From: Arthrobacter sp.
GTDB lineage: Bacteria; Actinomycetota; Actinomycetes; Actinomycetales; Micrococcaceae
Direction: 5' to 3'
DNA: 10,799 nucleotides
NCBI GenBank assembly: GCA_025464545.1
Contig: JAODMA010000294.1
Coordinates: 1 to 10,799 of the forward strand
Shown: in pieces, positions 1-6,787 of the stretch
How the letters are laid out: each line of letters starts with the position of its first letter
Position numbering within the stretch: the first letter of the stretch is position 1
The notes under the pieces: generated by a model
What the model saw: the letters and a program-made list of their open reading frames with translations, nothing else
Databases searched by the model: none
What the model was told of the DNA's origin: nothing
Made by a program: the position numbers and the translations under genes

Positions 1-586
1 GGAAAGGTACGCGCCAGGCGAGTTCGCCGCCCAGGTTCACGCTGACCAGGAATACAAGGTTGGCCAGCAGAAGGCCTACCGGGAAGCCGGCCTGAACGAT
101 GCCGGTGTACCTGCCCTTGGATTTCCACGGGGCATGTTCGTAGCTCATCAGGATGGCGCCGCCCCATTCCGCGCCGAAGGCGAGGCCCTGGACGATGCGG
201 ACAAAGACCAACAGCGCCGGCGCCAGCAAACCGACCTGGCTGTAAGTGGGGAGCAGGCCGATGAGGAAGGTGGCAATGCCCATCAGAATCAGGGATGCGA
301 CGAGGACCGGCTTACGGCCGAGCTTGTCGCCGAGGTGGCCGCCGATGATGCCGCCGATCGGACGGGCCGCGAAGCCGACGCCCAGGGTTGCGAAGGCAGC
401 GAGGGTTCCGGTCACCGGATCGCCCGTGGGGAAGAAGGCAGTGCCGAAATACAGGGCTGCTGCCGTGCCGAAACCGATAAAGTCATAGGTCTCGATCACC
501 GCGCCGACGCCGGAGCCGATAGCGACCCGCTTGGCGTCCTTGGTGCCGTGGACCGGGCCCCGCATGGTGAGAGCTTCTTTGCTCAT
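1..586 (-). CDS. MFS metabolite:H+ symporter, 5' part (runs off left edge)
   Basis: Predicted inner-membrane proton-coupled importer of a small organic acid or polyol. Only the N-terminal 195 residues are in the window; the rest lies to the left. The sequence shows the hallmarks of the metabolite:H+ symporter (ShiA/ProP-like) branch of the MFS: IETYDF (31-36) at the end of the first helix, the loop 2-3 motif GGHLGDKLGRKPVL (82-95), and RIVQGLAFGAEWGG (130-143 region) in helix 4. At least five hydrophobic segments are visible. The ATG (584-586) follows a good Shine-Dalgarno (GAAAGGGA) about seven bases upstream. It is divergent from the TIM-barrel gene and shares the operator region at 631-714, so it probably imports the substrate of that pathway. 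The substrate cannot be named from this fragment. Confidence 0.88.
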   Translation of the reverse strand, partial: MSKEALTMRGPVHGTKDAKRVAIGSGVGAVIETYDFIGFGTAAALYFGTAFFPTGDPVTGTLAAFATLGVGFAARPIGGIIGGHLGDKLGRKPVLVASLILMGIATFLIGLLPTYSQVGLLAPALLVFVRIVQGLAFGAEWGGAILMSYEHAPWKSKGRYTGIVQAGFPVGLLLANLVFLVSVNLGGELAWRVPF

Positions 587-630
587 AACAAATCCCTTTC
601 GAAGAGTGGCAGACGCCGGGCGCCACCACT

Positions 631-646
631 GTCGACTGTTAACAAC
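631..646. promoter_or_regulatory. Third, imperfect copy of the operator arm
   Basis: GTCGACTGTTAACAAC matches the right arm of the 680-714 inverted repeat (GTTGACTGTTGACAGT) at 12 of 16 positions in the same orientation. It lies about 45 bases upstream of the symporter ATG. It could be an auxiliary operator that extends repression over the divergent transporter promoter. No experimental support; assignment rests on similarity to the neighbouring perfect dyad. Confidence 0.45.
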
Positions 647-679
647 TGATGCTCAAGTGTGACCCGCGCCATAGATCAA

Positions 680-714
680 TGTCAACAGTCAACTCTAAGG
701 GTTGACTGTTGACA
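680..714. promoter_or_regulatory. Perfect 14-bp inverted repeat, probable operator between divergent genes
   Basis: Left arm TGTCAACAGTCAAC (680-693) and right arm GTTGACTGTTGACA (701-714) are exact reverse complements, separated by seven bases. Each arm itself contains the tandem half-site TTGACTGTTGACA. The element sits between the divergent symporter and TIM-barrel genes and contains the TTGACT used as a -35 box in the promoter proposed for the rightward genes, so a protein bound here would block RNA polymerase. Length and symmetry suit a dimeric or tetrameric repressor; GntR/FadR or LacI types are common for such cassettes, but the regulator is not in the window and its family is a guess. 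Confidence 0.7.
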
Positions 715-729
715 GTGCGTGTCCATAAG
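702..729 (+). promoter_or_regulatory. Candidate promoter of the TIM-barrel/SDR genes
   Basis: TTGACT (702-707) and CATAAG (724-729) are separated by 16 bases and match the housekeeping -35 and -10 consensus at 5/6 and 4/6 positions. The -35 lies inside the right arm of the inverted repeat. A second TTGACA at 709-714 is the better -35 match, but no good -10 lies 16-18 bases beyond it. The position, about 50 bases before the chosen start codon, is reasonable. Confidence 0.35.
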
Positions 730-778
730 GTGGTCTCTATCACGACCGCCGCAGGGCTTGACCAGAGGATCAATGACG

Positions 779-1603
779 ATGTTTCACTCCCGACTCGGCT
801 GCTCATCCATCAGCTTCCGCCATCAGGGTCTGCCGACAGCTCTCCGTACGATGACGGAACAAGGGTTCGGGGAGATTGACCTCGGCGCGCTCCCCGGTGT
901 CTGCGATCACGTCCCGTATGACCTGAGTCCGGATGCCGTCGCTTCCGTGGCGGCCCAGGTAGCAGCTTGCGGGCTTCGCGTCCGTTCGGTCAACGGCGAC
1001 GTTGGGGACCTCAATGCCGTGCTCGACGCCGCCGGCGGGGCCGCCCGACGCCGACACCTCGACGCGCTCCTTACCCTCACGGCCAAGATTGGGGCGTGCG
1101 CGCTGGTTCTTCCCTGCGGTGCCCTGAGCCACGAACCCGTCCGAAGCCTCGAGGAGGACCTGGACGCGATCGCGGCCGAGCTGACCCGCGCCGGGGAGCG
1201 CGAAGCGGCGTTCGGCGTCGAACTTTGGACCGAGTCCCTTCACTTCCTACGATTCTGCTGGAACCTCGAGCGCGCCGAACAGCTGGCCCAACGCTTGGCG
1301 GGAACCGGCGTCGGCATCGTAATGGACTTTAGCCATATCGTCGCCGCCGGCGAGGACCCCCTTGAGTACCTCCGGCGTCACGAAGGCCGGATCTCCCACG
1401 TGCACCTGCGCGACGCGGTGCCGGGGAACATCAACCTCAGCATCGGCAACGGGCAGGCGGACTTCGCCGCGGGCCTCCGGGCTCTCGCAGCGCAGGGCTA
1501 CACCGGGCATTTCTCTCTGGAGCTCGAAACCAGGGACCTCGAGCACGACAAACGCCCTGCCGCGGCCGCCAAGGCGGCCAGCTTCATTACCGACCTCATC
1601 TGA
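779..1603 (+). CDS. Sugar phosphate isomerase/epimerase-like TIM-barrel protein
   Basis: A 274-residue protein of the xylose-isomerase-like TIM-barrel family (AP endonuclease 2-like fold). Such enzymes isomerise, epimerise or dehydrate sugars, inositols and sugar acids with a divalent metal. Candidate metal ligands occur in the usual order: Glu148 (VELWTE), Asp183 (VMDFSH), His207/His209 (ISHVHLRD) and Glu248 (SLELE). Start choice: AGAGGA at 764-769 lies nine bases before ATG 779; the in-frame ATG at 773 is only three bases from it, and the GTG at 719 falls inside the promoter/operator. The SDR follows after 43 bases on the same strand, so the two are probably one operon, divergent from the symporter. 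Substrate unknown; the fold is secure, the reaction is not. Confidence 0.85.
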   Translation: MFHSRLGCSSISFRHQGLPTALRTMTEQGFGEIDLGALPGVCDHVPYDLSPDAVASVAAQVAACGLRVRSVNGDVGDLNAVLDAAGGAARRRHLDALLTLTAKIGACALVLPCGALSHEPVRSLEEDLDAIAAELTRAGEREAAFGVELWTESLHFLRFCWNLERAEQLAQRLAGTGVGIVMDFSHIVAAGEDPLEYLRRHEGRISHVHLRDAVPGNINLSIGNGQADFAAGLRALAAQGYTGHFSLELETRDLEHDKRPAAAAKAASFITDLI

Positions 1604-1646
1604 TCCATCCTCATCCAGTGCCGCCAAGGCAATCCCAAGGAGCATC

Positions 1647-2423
1647 ATGAACAACACCATCCAGCGCACAGCCGTCCTGACCGGAGCCACTTCCGACCGG
1701 GGTATCGGCATCACCACCGCACGCCGCTATGCCAGCCACGGCTGGGCCGTAGTCATTCTGGACCTCGACGGCGAGAAGTCAGCCAAGGTAGCCACGGACA
1801 TCGGCAACGAATTCAACGTCCCCGCCTACGGCCACGAGATCGACGTCGCCAGCGAGGAATCCGTCAATGCCGCCTACCGGGCCGTGGCGGCGGAAGTCCG
1901 CTCCGGCAACCTGCCCCCGGTCGGAGCACTGGCCAACATTGCCGGCATCACTTCTCCGGTGGCGTTCCTGGAAACCACCCTGGAGCTGTGGAACAAGGTC
2001 ATGGCGGTGAACTCCACCGGGACGTACCTCGTGACGAAGGCCTTTCTGCCGGACATGATCGCCAGCGGCTGGGGCCGGATTGTGAACATGTCCTCGGTCT
2101 CCGCCCAGCGCGGTGGCGGCGTCTTCGGCAAGGTCCCGTATTCGGCCGCCAAGGCCGCCATCCTCGGCTTCACCAAGGCCCTGGCCCGGGAGATCGGCAG
2201 CACGGGTGTGACCGTCAACGCCATCACGCCCGGTGCGGTGGATACCAACATTCGGGTCGGCAGCACGGATGAGCAGGAAGCGGCCATCAACGCCGGGATC
2301 CCCGTGGGCCGCAATGCCAGCACCGAGGAAATCGCGGCCGTCATCACCTTCCTGTCCTCCGAGGAATCGGCCTACCTCACCGGGACCACCATCGACATCA
2401 ATGGCGGAAGCCACATCCACTAG
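1647..2423 (+). CDS. Short-chain dehydrogenase/reductase (SDR)
   Basis: Classical cytosolic NAD(P)-dependent oxidoreductase, 258 residues, normal family length. Visible motifs: cofactor loop TGATSDRGIG (12-21), which carries two extra residues compared with the usual TGxxxGxG; acidic DLD (39-41) after strand 2, which favours NAD over NADP; NIAG (97-100) in place of the usual NNAG; structural Asn122; catalytic Ser150, Tyr165 and Lys169 (YSAAK); and INGG near the C-terminus. The ATG is preceded by CAAGGAG with good spacing. It follows the TIM-barrel gene closely and probably oxidises a hydroxyl on the same sugar-derived intermediate. The FabG-like look is a family trait; a fatty-acid role is unlikely in this setting. 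Exact substrate unknown. Confidence 0.9.
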   Translation: MNNTIQRTAVLTGATSDRGIGITTARRYASHGWAVVILDLDGEKSAKVATDIGNEFNVPAYGHEIDVASEESVNAAYRAVAAEVRSGNLPPVGALANIAGITSPVAFLETTLELWNKVMAVNSTGTYLVTKAFLPDMIASGWGRIVNMSSVSAQRGGGVFGKVPYSAAKAAILGFTKALAREIGSTGVTVNAITPGAVDTNIRVGSTDEQEAAINAGIPVGRNASTEEIAAVITFLSSEESAYLTGTTIDINGGSHIH

Positions 2424-2430
2424 CAGCCTT

Positions 2431-2452
2431 CGGAAGCCCTCGCTGGCTTCTG
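2431..2452. terminator. Weak hairpin between convergent genes
   Basis: CGGAAGCC and GGCTTCTG pair over eight positions (one G-T) around a six-base loop, just after the SDR stop. No T-tract follows, so this is at best a poor intrinsic terminator for the rightward operon, which is convergent with the mini-protein gene at 2532. Confidence 0.3.
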
Positions 2453-2531
2453 CGACGTCCGCTCCGACCCGGTCCGGCAGGTTACGGGCGGTGCCGTCCG
2501 ACGGCGCGGCGGCCGGCTGACCGCCGAACTC

Positions 2532-2708
2532 TTACCAGTTCTGCGGGTCGTTGCGCCGGCAACGCAGGCTGCTGCACTGCCGGGCGCTTACCTGCCAGTT
2601 TGGCTGGGTGTCGGCCAGGGCACGTTCGTCCTTCCAGGTTGGGACCACCCTGGAACCGCACTCGGGACAGGGCAGCTCCATGTGTGCACGTCTTTGTGCC
2701 TTGTTCAT
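2532..2708 (-). CDS. Four-cysteine mini-protein, probable zinc ribbon
   Basis: A 58-residue protein that I do not recognise by name. It reads MNKAQRRAHMELPCPECGSR at the start and ends RRNDPQNW. Four cysteines, CPEC (14, 17) and Cys45/Cys50, are spaced like a small zinc ribbon, with two conserved-looking tryptophans between and after them. The ATG (2706-2708) is preceded on the minus strand by a G-rich Shine-Dalgarno (GGGGGGA) three bases away. Coding is supported by the cysteine pattern, the ribosome site and clean convergence with the SDR. Zinc-ribbon mini-proteins of this kind can bind nucleic acid or protein partners; no specific role can be inferred. Confidence 0.6.
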   Translation of the reverse strand: MNKAQRRAHMELPCPECGSRVVPTWKDERALADTQPNWQVSARQCSSLRCRRNDPQNW

Positions 2709-2861
2709 ATGTCCCCCCCGGAAAAACAGCGGTGCCCAGACCCGCTCGTCGTGGTCGATTCCTCAGCACTCTAGCTATATTTCCATCGAATCTACAAACT
2801 CTCCTGATGTGGTCGGCTACGACGCTTGCGGTGGGAGCGGCAGGACTATTCTGACGACTAT

Positions 2862-2873
2862 GGAACGCGTTCC
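2862..2873. promoter_or_regulatory. Perfect 12-bp palindrome upstream of the stress-protein gene
   Basis: GGAACGCGTTCC is fully self-complementary and ends 53 bases before the GTG start of the universal stress protein. It lies just downstream of TATTCT (2847-2852), a possible -10, so it would sit around the transcription start. Even length with a CG centre is seen in many dimeric repressor operators. The rest of the gap between 2709 and 2926 is relatively AT-rich at 2757-2815 but holds no gene. Confidence 0.35.
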
Positions 2874-2926
2874 GGTGGTACTGCTGCGAGGGCCGGTAAA
2901 CACACCCTTGAGAAGGATTCAAAGCC

Positions 2927-3403
2927 GTGTCCGGTGAGGAGTGGCCCGCCGGACCCATCGTGCTGGGAGTCGGCTGGGAATTTTCGGACCGGACCGTGCG
3001 GATGGCCGCCGGCCTCGCTGCCGGAACGGGCCTGCATCTGGTGTGTGCATTCGTTGACCCTGCCAGTTACCTGACGGAATGGGCACCCGCCGGCGCCCAG
3101 CCTGCCGTATCGCTGGACCCGGTGGCCAACGAGGAAGCCGCCTACCCGGCAGAGCGTCTCCTTCGCCGCCTTGAAGCGGTTCTCGGACCGCCCGGGGCCG
3201 AGTGGTCTTTTCGGGTGCTGAACGGCGATATTGCCGTATCGCTCACCCGGCTGGCCGAAAGCGTCGGGGCATCCCTGGTTGTCGTCGGGGGCCAGCGGCC
3301 GGGCGTTCGCGCCTGGCTGGACCGGCATCTCGAAGGCTCCGTGTCTGCCCAGCTGACCCGGAACCAACACCGGCCGGTTCTCGTCATTCCGTGCCCGGCC
3401 TGA
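2927..3403 (+). CDS. Universal stress protein (UspA family), single domain
   Basis: A 158-residue cytosolic protein of the UspA fold, normal length for a single-domain member. First strand PIVLGVGWEFSDRTVRMA (10-27) corresponds to the usual start of the fold. The C-terminal half has ASLVVVGG (115-122), a glycine at 126, GSVSAQL (137-143) and the closing strand PVLVIP (150-155). This is a slightly degenerate form of the ATP-binding pattern G-2x-G-9x-G-S/T, so nucleotide binding is likely but not certain. GTG start at 2927 with AGAAGGA nine bases upstream. It stands alone between a minus-strand mini-protein and a small hypothetical gene. Such proteins respond to starvation or oxygen limitation in actinobacteria; no target is visible here. 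Confidence 0.85.
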   Translation: MSGEEWPAGPIVLGVGWEFSDRTVRMAAGLAAGTGLHLVCAFVDPASYLTEWAPAGAQPAVSLDPVANEEAAYPAERLLRRLEAVLGPPGAEWSFRVLNGDIAVSLTRLAESVGASLVVVGGQRPGVRAWLDRHLEGSVSAQLTRNQHRPVLVIPCPA

Positions 3404-3523
3404 ACAGACGCCAAAACCTGGACCCATCCAAAGGCACATCTGCTTCGAAGCCCAAGTAGCACCGTCCGGGATGAATCGCGTCCGGCGGTCTGTCGAGGCC
3501 CCGTCAGCAGAAGGATCAGAGAG

Positions 3524-3805
3524 ATGACAACTACGGACTACGCCCGGTTCCTCACGACGTGCATCAGTGCGGACCCGGACCTTGACGAGGGGCTGGCCGA
3601 TGACGAGCTGTACGGGGTGTACATCAGCTGGTGCCTTCTCCAGCGCTTGCGGCCAGAACCTTCCGAGGCATTCTGGACGGCCATGCGGGATCTCGGTATC
3701 CGCGATCCCCGGCGGGGCTCACGCGGCCTCATCCGTCCCGGGCTCCGCATGACCGGACCTGCAGCTGTGGATTACATCCTGGCGCGGCGCCCGGTTCTCG
3801 TCTGA
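3524..3805 (+). CDS. Conserved-looking hypothetical protein, 93 residues
   Basis: I do not recognise this protein. It has an acidic N-terminal half (ADPDLDEGLADDELYG) followed by a predicted helix YISWCLLQRLRPEPSEAFW, then a basic stretch (GIRDPRRGSRGLIRPGLRM) and a hydrophobic tail ending ILARRPVLV. No signal peptide or membrane helix. The ATG is preceded by AGAAGGA with eight bases of spacing, which supports real translation. It stops 14 bases from the stop of the convergent kinase gene. It could be co-transcribed with the stress protein, 120 bases upstream, but no evidence beyond orientation supports this. Function unknown. Confidence 0.65.
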   Translation: MTTTDYARFLTTCISADPDLDEGLADDELYGVYISWCLLQRLRPEPSEAFWTAMRDLGIRDPRRGSRGLIRPGLRMTGPAAVDYILARRPVLV

Positions 3806-3819
3806 GCCGGCTCGCGGAG

Positions 3820-4443
3820 TTAGCCCGGAACCATGGCCTTGCCGCCGTCGGCCGCGGCTTGGGCGGCCGAGGTTCCGCCCGCATCGGCGATGGCGAGCGT
3901 CAGCTTGGCCAGCACATCGTCTGGTGTTCCGTCGGCTTCAAGCTCAGTGAACCGGGCGTATTCGGGAATCGATTGGTAGGCGGCCCGGAATGAGTCGAGC
4001 TCCTCGAGGGTTTCCGCGTCCGTGCCGCGTGCCAGCACCCTTTCATGCGCTTGTTCAGGGGTGATGACCAGGTGGACGACCAGGTCTGGTTTAGGGAGCT
4101 TTCCGAGGATGAACGGAAGGAGCCTGCCGCGGGGAAGTTGCCGCGCCTCACGCAAGGCGAGCTGGCAGTAGAGGTGGCGGTCCATGATGACCAACCCCGG
4201 ATGCCGGTAGGCCCTGGCATGGGACAGCAGCACGTTCGCAGTGCGGATCACTGTCTCGATGGCATCCGCCAGCCGTGGCGGGAGCTGCACGCCGAACCTG
4301 GCGCTCAGCAGGGACATCCTGCGCCGGCCGGCATAGTTGCTGAGAAGGAGCGCGTCCTCACCGGCGGTGCGGACAGCAGCAACCACAGACCGTGCAGCCG
4401 TGGTTTTTCCTGAGCCGTCAATCCCGGTCAAGACAATTAGCAA
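3820..4443 (-). CDS. Thymidylate-kinase-like P-loop kinase
   Basis: A 207-residue P-loop kinase of the dTMP kinase-like group, which phosphorylates nucleotides or related small molecules with ATP. Walker A is GIDGSGKTT (7-15) directly at the N-terminus; MDRH (87-90) corresponds to the DR motif of thymidylate kinases, and PDLVVHLVITPEQAHERVLAR (119-139) looks like the strand and lid region. The TREPG substrate motif of true thymidylate kinases is absent, so dTMP is probably not the substrate. The last 20 residues are an Ala/Gly-rich tail. The start is TTG (4441-4443), chosen because GAAGGAG lies five bases upstream and the P-loop follows at once. It stands apart from the allantoin genes (251-base gap) and may be an accessory kinase. 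Confidence 0.8.
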   Translation of the reverse strand: MLIVLTGIDGSGKTTAARSVVAAVRTAGEDALLLSNYAGRRRMSLLSARFGVQLPPRLADAIETVIRTANVLLSHARAYRHPGLVIMDRHLYCQLALREARQLPRGRLLPFILGKLPKPDLVVHLVITPEQAHERVLARGTDAETLEELDSFRAAYQSIPEYARFTELEADGTPDDVLAKLTLAIADAGGTSAAQAAADGGKAMVPG

Positions 4444-4484
4444 GCGTGCTCCTTCTCAAGATGAGCCGGTCGGGCCCGCCTGCG

Positions 4485-4501
4485 GGCGCCCGCCGGGCGC
4501 C
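4485..4501. repeat. GC-rich hairpin in leader of the kinase gene
   Basis: GGCGCCC and GGGCGCC pair perfectly over seven bases around a three-base loop. It is about 40 bases upstream of the kinase TTG start on the minus strand. No T-tract follows on either strand. It may be a chance structure in very GC-rich DNA. The surrounding interval 4444-4694 has no ORF with a good ribosome site; it must hold the kinase promoter or read-through from allB. Confidence 0.3.
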
Positions 4502-4694
4502 ACGGCGGAGAAGCGGCGCCGATGAGCGTCCGCCTACCAGTCCAACGGTGGATGCTGCCGAATCGTGCCGGGCGCGACACCCGGGACAGTCCTCTCAGCG
4601 TACCCGCGGCGGAGGCTGGCTGCTGACCTGGATCCCCGGCCCAGTGATGATCTTTGCGTTGATATGGTCCGTCGGGGTGCCTGGACTGCCGCCT

Positions 4695-6038
4695 TCAGAT
4701 GCCACCGCGGCGAAGGAGTCTGCCGCCTGGTGTCCGGCCGTCGACCTCGTGTCCGCGCAGGAACGTCCTTCGGACCAGGCCCGAAAGAGACCGGCCGTCG
4801 TAGGGGGTGATCGGGTTCTTGTGCTGGAGTTTGGCGGCATCGACAACAAACGCCTCGTCCGGGGCGAAGACGGAAAAATCGGCGTCGTAGCCCAGGGCAA
4901 GCTGTCCCTTGCTATTCAGCCGCGCAAGATTGGCCGGCCTGGCCGCCATCCACTCCACAACCTGTTCCAACGCAATGCCGCGACGCCGGGCCTCGGTCCA
5001 CATCAGCGGGAGCCCCAGCTGCAGCGAGGACACCCCGCCCCATGCGATCGCAAAGTCGCCGTTTTCAAGGTCTTTCAGGTCCAGGGTGCTGGGGGAGTGG
5101 TCCGACACAACGCAATCGATCGTGCCGTCCTGCAGGCCCTCCCAGAGCAGCTCGCGGTTGGATGCCTCCCGGATCGGGGGGCAGCATTTGTAGGCCGTGG
5201 CGCCGTTCGGGATTTCCTCGGCCGTGAGGGTGAGGTAGTGCGGACAGGTCTCGACCGTGAGGCGAACGCCGTCGCGCTTGGCGCTGGCGATCATCGGCAG
5301 CGCGTCCGACGAGGACAGGTGCAGGATGTGCGCGCGGGCGCCGGTCCAACGGGCGCGCTCGATCACCTCGGCGATGGCCTTGTTTTCGGCGCCGCGGGGG
5401 CGGGAGGCGAGGAACTTCGCGTACTGGTCGCCTTCGGCGCTGGGCGCACGGTCTATCGCGTGTGAATCCTCGGCGTGGACGATCATGAGCGAATCGAAGG
5501 ACTTCAGCTCAGCCAGGTCCTCTTCCAGTTCGTCAGCGTTCAGATGCGGAAATTCGTCTACCCCGGAGTGCAGCAGGAAGGATTTGAAGCCGAACACACC
5601 CGCGTCATGAAGCGGGCGGAGGTCCCGTTTGTTTCCCGGTATGGCGCCGCCCCAGAACCCGACGTCCACGAATGCCTGGTCCGCGGCCACCTCGCGCTTG
5701 AGTTTGAGTGCTTCCACCGTGGTGGTGGGTGGGATGCTGTTCAACGGCATATCGATGATGGTCGTGACGCCGCCGGCGGCGGCAGCACGCGTGGCGGAGG
5801 CGAATCCTTCCCACTCCGTGCGCCCGGGCTCGTTGACGTGGACGTGCGTGTCAACGAGGCCCGGGATGAGGGTCTCGTCGTCGGTGAGTTCGATGACTTC
5901 GGCACCGGACAGATTATTGCCGAGGGGCTCGATGGCGGCGATTACGCCAGCACGTATGCCCACTTCACGCGGGGCGGTCCCGGCCGTCGTCAGGACACGC
6001 TGGCCCCGGAGAACGAGGTCGTAGGCTACATCAGGCAT
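4695..6038 (-). CDS. allB: Allantoinase
   Basis: Cytosolic metal-dependent amidohydrolase that opens allantoin to allantoate, the first step of allantoin use. 447 residues, normal for the family. All binuclear-metal ligands expected from the dihydroorotase/allantoinase family are present: His65 and His67 in [11 protein letters not shown], Lys152 (carboxylated lysine, GFKSF), His188 (VHAED), His240 (HILHLSS) and Asp313 (SDHSP). ETCPHYLTL (263-271) and the C-terminal Y-D-A-D segment (384-387) are also typical. The ATG at 6036-6038 has CAAGGAG seven bases upstream. Its start overlaps the end of the glxK remnant by 13 bases, so translation was probably coupled to glxK. The upstream gcl-glxK decay may therefore affect its expression. 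The gene itself shows no damage. Confidence 0.96.
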   Translation of the reverse strand: MPDVAYDLVLRGQRVLTTAGTAPREVGIRAGVIAAIEPLGNNLSGAEVIELTDDETLIPGLVDTHVHVNEPGRTEWEGFASATRAAAAGGVTTIIDMPLNSIPPTTTVEALKLKREVAADQAFVDVGFWGGAIPGNKRDLRPLHDAGVFGFKSFLLHSGVDEFPHLNADELEEDLAELKSFDSLMIVHAEDSHAIDRAPSAEGDQYAKFLASRPRGAENKAIAEVIERARWTGARAHILHLSSSDALPMIASAKRDGVRLTVETCPHYLTLTAEEIPNGATAYKCCPPIREASNRELLWEGLQDGTIDCVVSDHSPSTLDLKDLENGDFAIAWGGVSSLQLGLPLMWTEARRRGIALEQVVEWMAARPANLARLNSKGQLALGYDADFSVFAPDEAFVVDAAKLQHKNPITPYDGRSLSGLVRRTFLRGHEVDGRTPGGRLLRRGGI

Positions 6039-6561
6039 TGAGGGTCTCCTTGCTTCCGGCGGGTTGGCCTTGCTGCCAGTTCCGTCAGCCGGGCACCTAG
6101 ATTCCGGCCCAGGCGTTCCAGGAGCGGTCCTGCTTCCGCTATACATGTGTCTACATTGCTTTCGAACTCCGTCAAAGCGTGCACCTCGCGGAATCCGGCG
6201 GTCCGGAGCCGTTCCGGCCCCAGCGTGGTCCGTCCGCAGACGGCTATCACCGGATGCCCGCGTGCCCCGCCGCCCGCGCAACGCCGAGCGGCTTTTTGCC
6301 CAGCGCGCTTTTGCTCGTCCAGGCTGCCTTCGCCGGTAATCACCAACTCCGCACCGGTGAGACAGCCGGCCAGTCCGGTGAAGTCGAGCACGACGTCGAT
6401 GCCCCCATCGCGGCCGCGGACCGCGAAGTCCGCCCGCAGCGGCACCCCAGTCGGCCGCTGACCAGTGCGCTGCGGCGGGTGAAGCCGGACTCGACGGCGG
6501 CGTCCAGGGTGCCTTCGCCGCCGTCGGCGACCGGAATCCGAAGAACCTCCAGGTCACTGAT
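6026..6561 (-). pseudogene. glxK: Glycerate 2-kinase remnant: internal deletion plus frameshift
   Basis: An intact GlxK/GarK-type kinase (about 370-380 residues) phosphorylates glycerate at the end of glyoxylate salvage. Here only pieces remain. Positions 6561-6454 read [18 protein letters not shown] and on to VSG, including the family motif PVADGGEGT (6534-6508). At 6453-6456 a -1 frameshift occurs: GGCCGA appears where GGCCCGACT would continue the family's GPTG. The next frame gives [13 protein letters not shown] and then jumps, near 6401-6410, to the C-terminal domain [13 protein letters not shown]...[14 protein letters not shown]. About 170-200 central codons are missing, and the true N-terminus is also absent because the piece is joined to gcl. 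The C-terminal frame runs to TAG at 6026, inside allB. A functional kinase is not possible from this. Confidence 0.85.
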
Positions 6562-6712
6562 CCCTCCGGGCCAGGGTGTGGCGGACGCCGCCGTGGGCCC
6601 TCATAGCCGAATAGAACGGGTTGATTGCGGCACCTGGCAGGCCGAACGCCTCAGTGGCGCCCTCCTTTTCCAGGATGGCGATGGCAGCGTCTACGGTGCG
6701 CATCTTGGTCAT
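6554..6712 (-). pseudogene. gcl: Glyoxylate carboligase, first ~50 codons only
   Basis: Tartronate-semialdehyde synthase (Gcl), a ThDP enzyme of about 590 residues, condenses two glyoxylates. Only the start survives: [20 protein letters not shown] followed by [30 protein letters not shown], which matches the beginning of known Gcl proteins closely. After ARR the reading frame enters unrelated sequence and stops (DQ, TGA at 6554-6556), where the glxK remnant begins. The ATG at 6710-6712 keeps a strong AAGGAG six bases upstream, so a 52-residue peptide may still be made. The ThDP, FAD and catalytic domains are gone. It lies downstream of glxR behind a strong hairpin. Confidence 0.9.
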
Positions 6713-6787
6713 GGTGTACTCCTTGAAAGTCTGTTTTGGGTGTGCTGGAGGCCGGACCGGCGAACTGTCGCGGGGCACCTACGGGGA

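Noticed and set aside
2482..2958. Minus-strand 158-residue ORF over the mini-protein gene and the stress-gene leader.
   Set aside because: Overlaps the four-cysteine gene in another frame and the stress-gene start; no ribosome site or domain.
3804..3813. GAGCCGGCTC palindrome between the convergent hypothetical and kinase genes, as a terminator.
   Set aside because: Ten bases with no room for a loop and no T-tract; cannot form a useful hairpin.
4392..5465. Long plus-strand ORF (357 residues) antisense to allB.
   Set aside because: Its downstream part mirrors allB codons with GC-biased third positions, has no recognisable domain and no ribosome site; typical shadow in high-GC DNA.
4695..6557. 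A 620-residue minus-strand frame that includes allB and 173 residues upstream, starting at a GTG that overlaps the stop of the gcl remnant (GTGA).
   Set aside because: The upstream 173 residues are Arg/Ala/Gly-rich shadow of the glxK remnant frame. The clear Shine-Dalgarno and family homology place the allB start at 6038.
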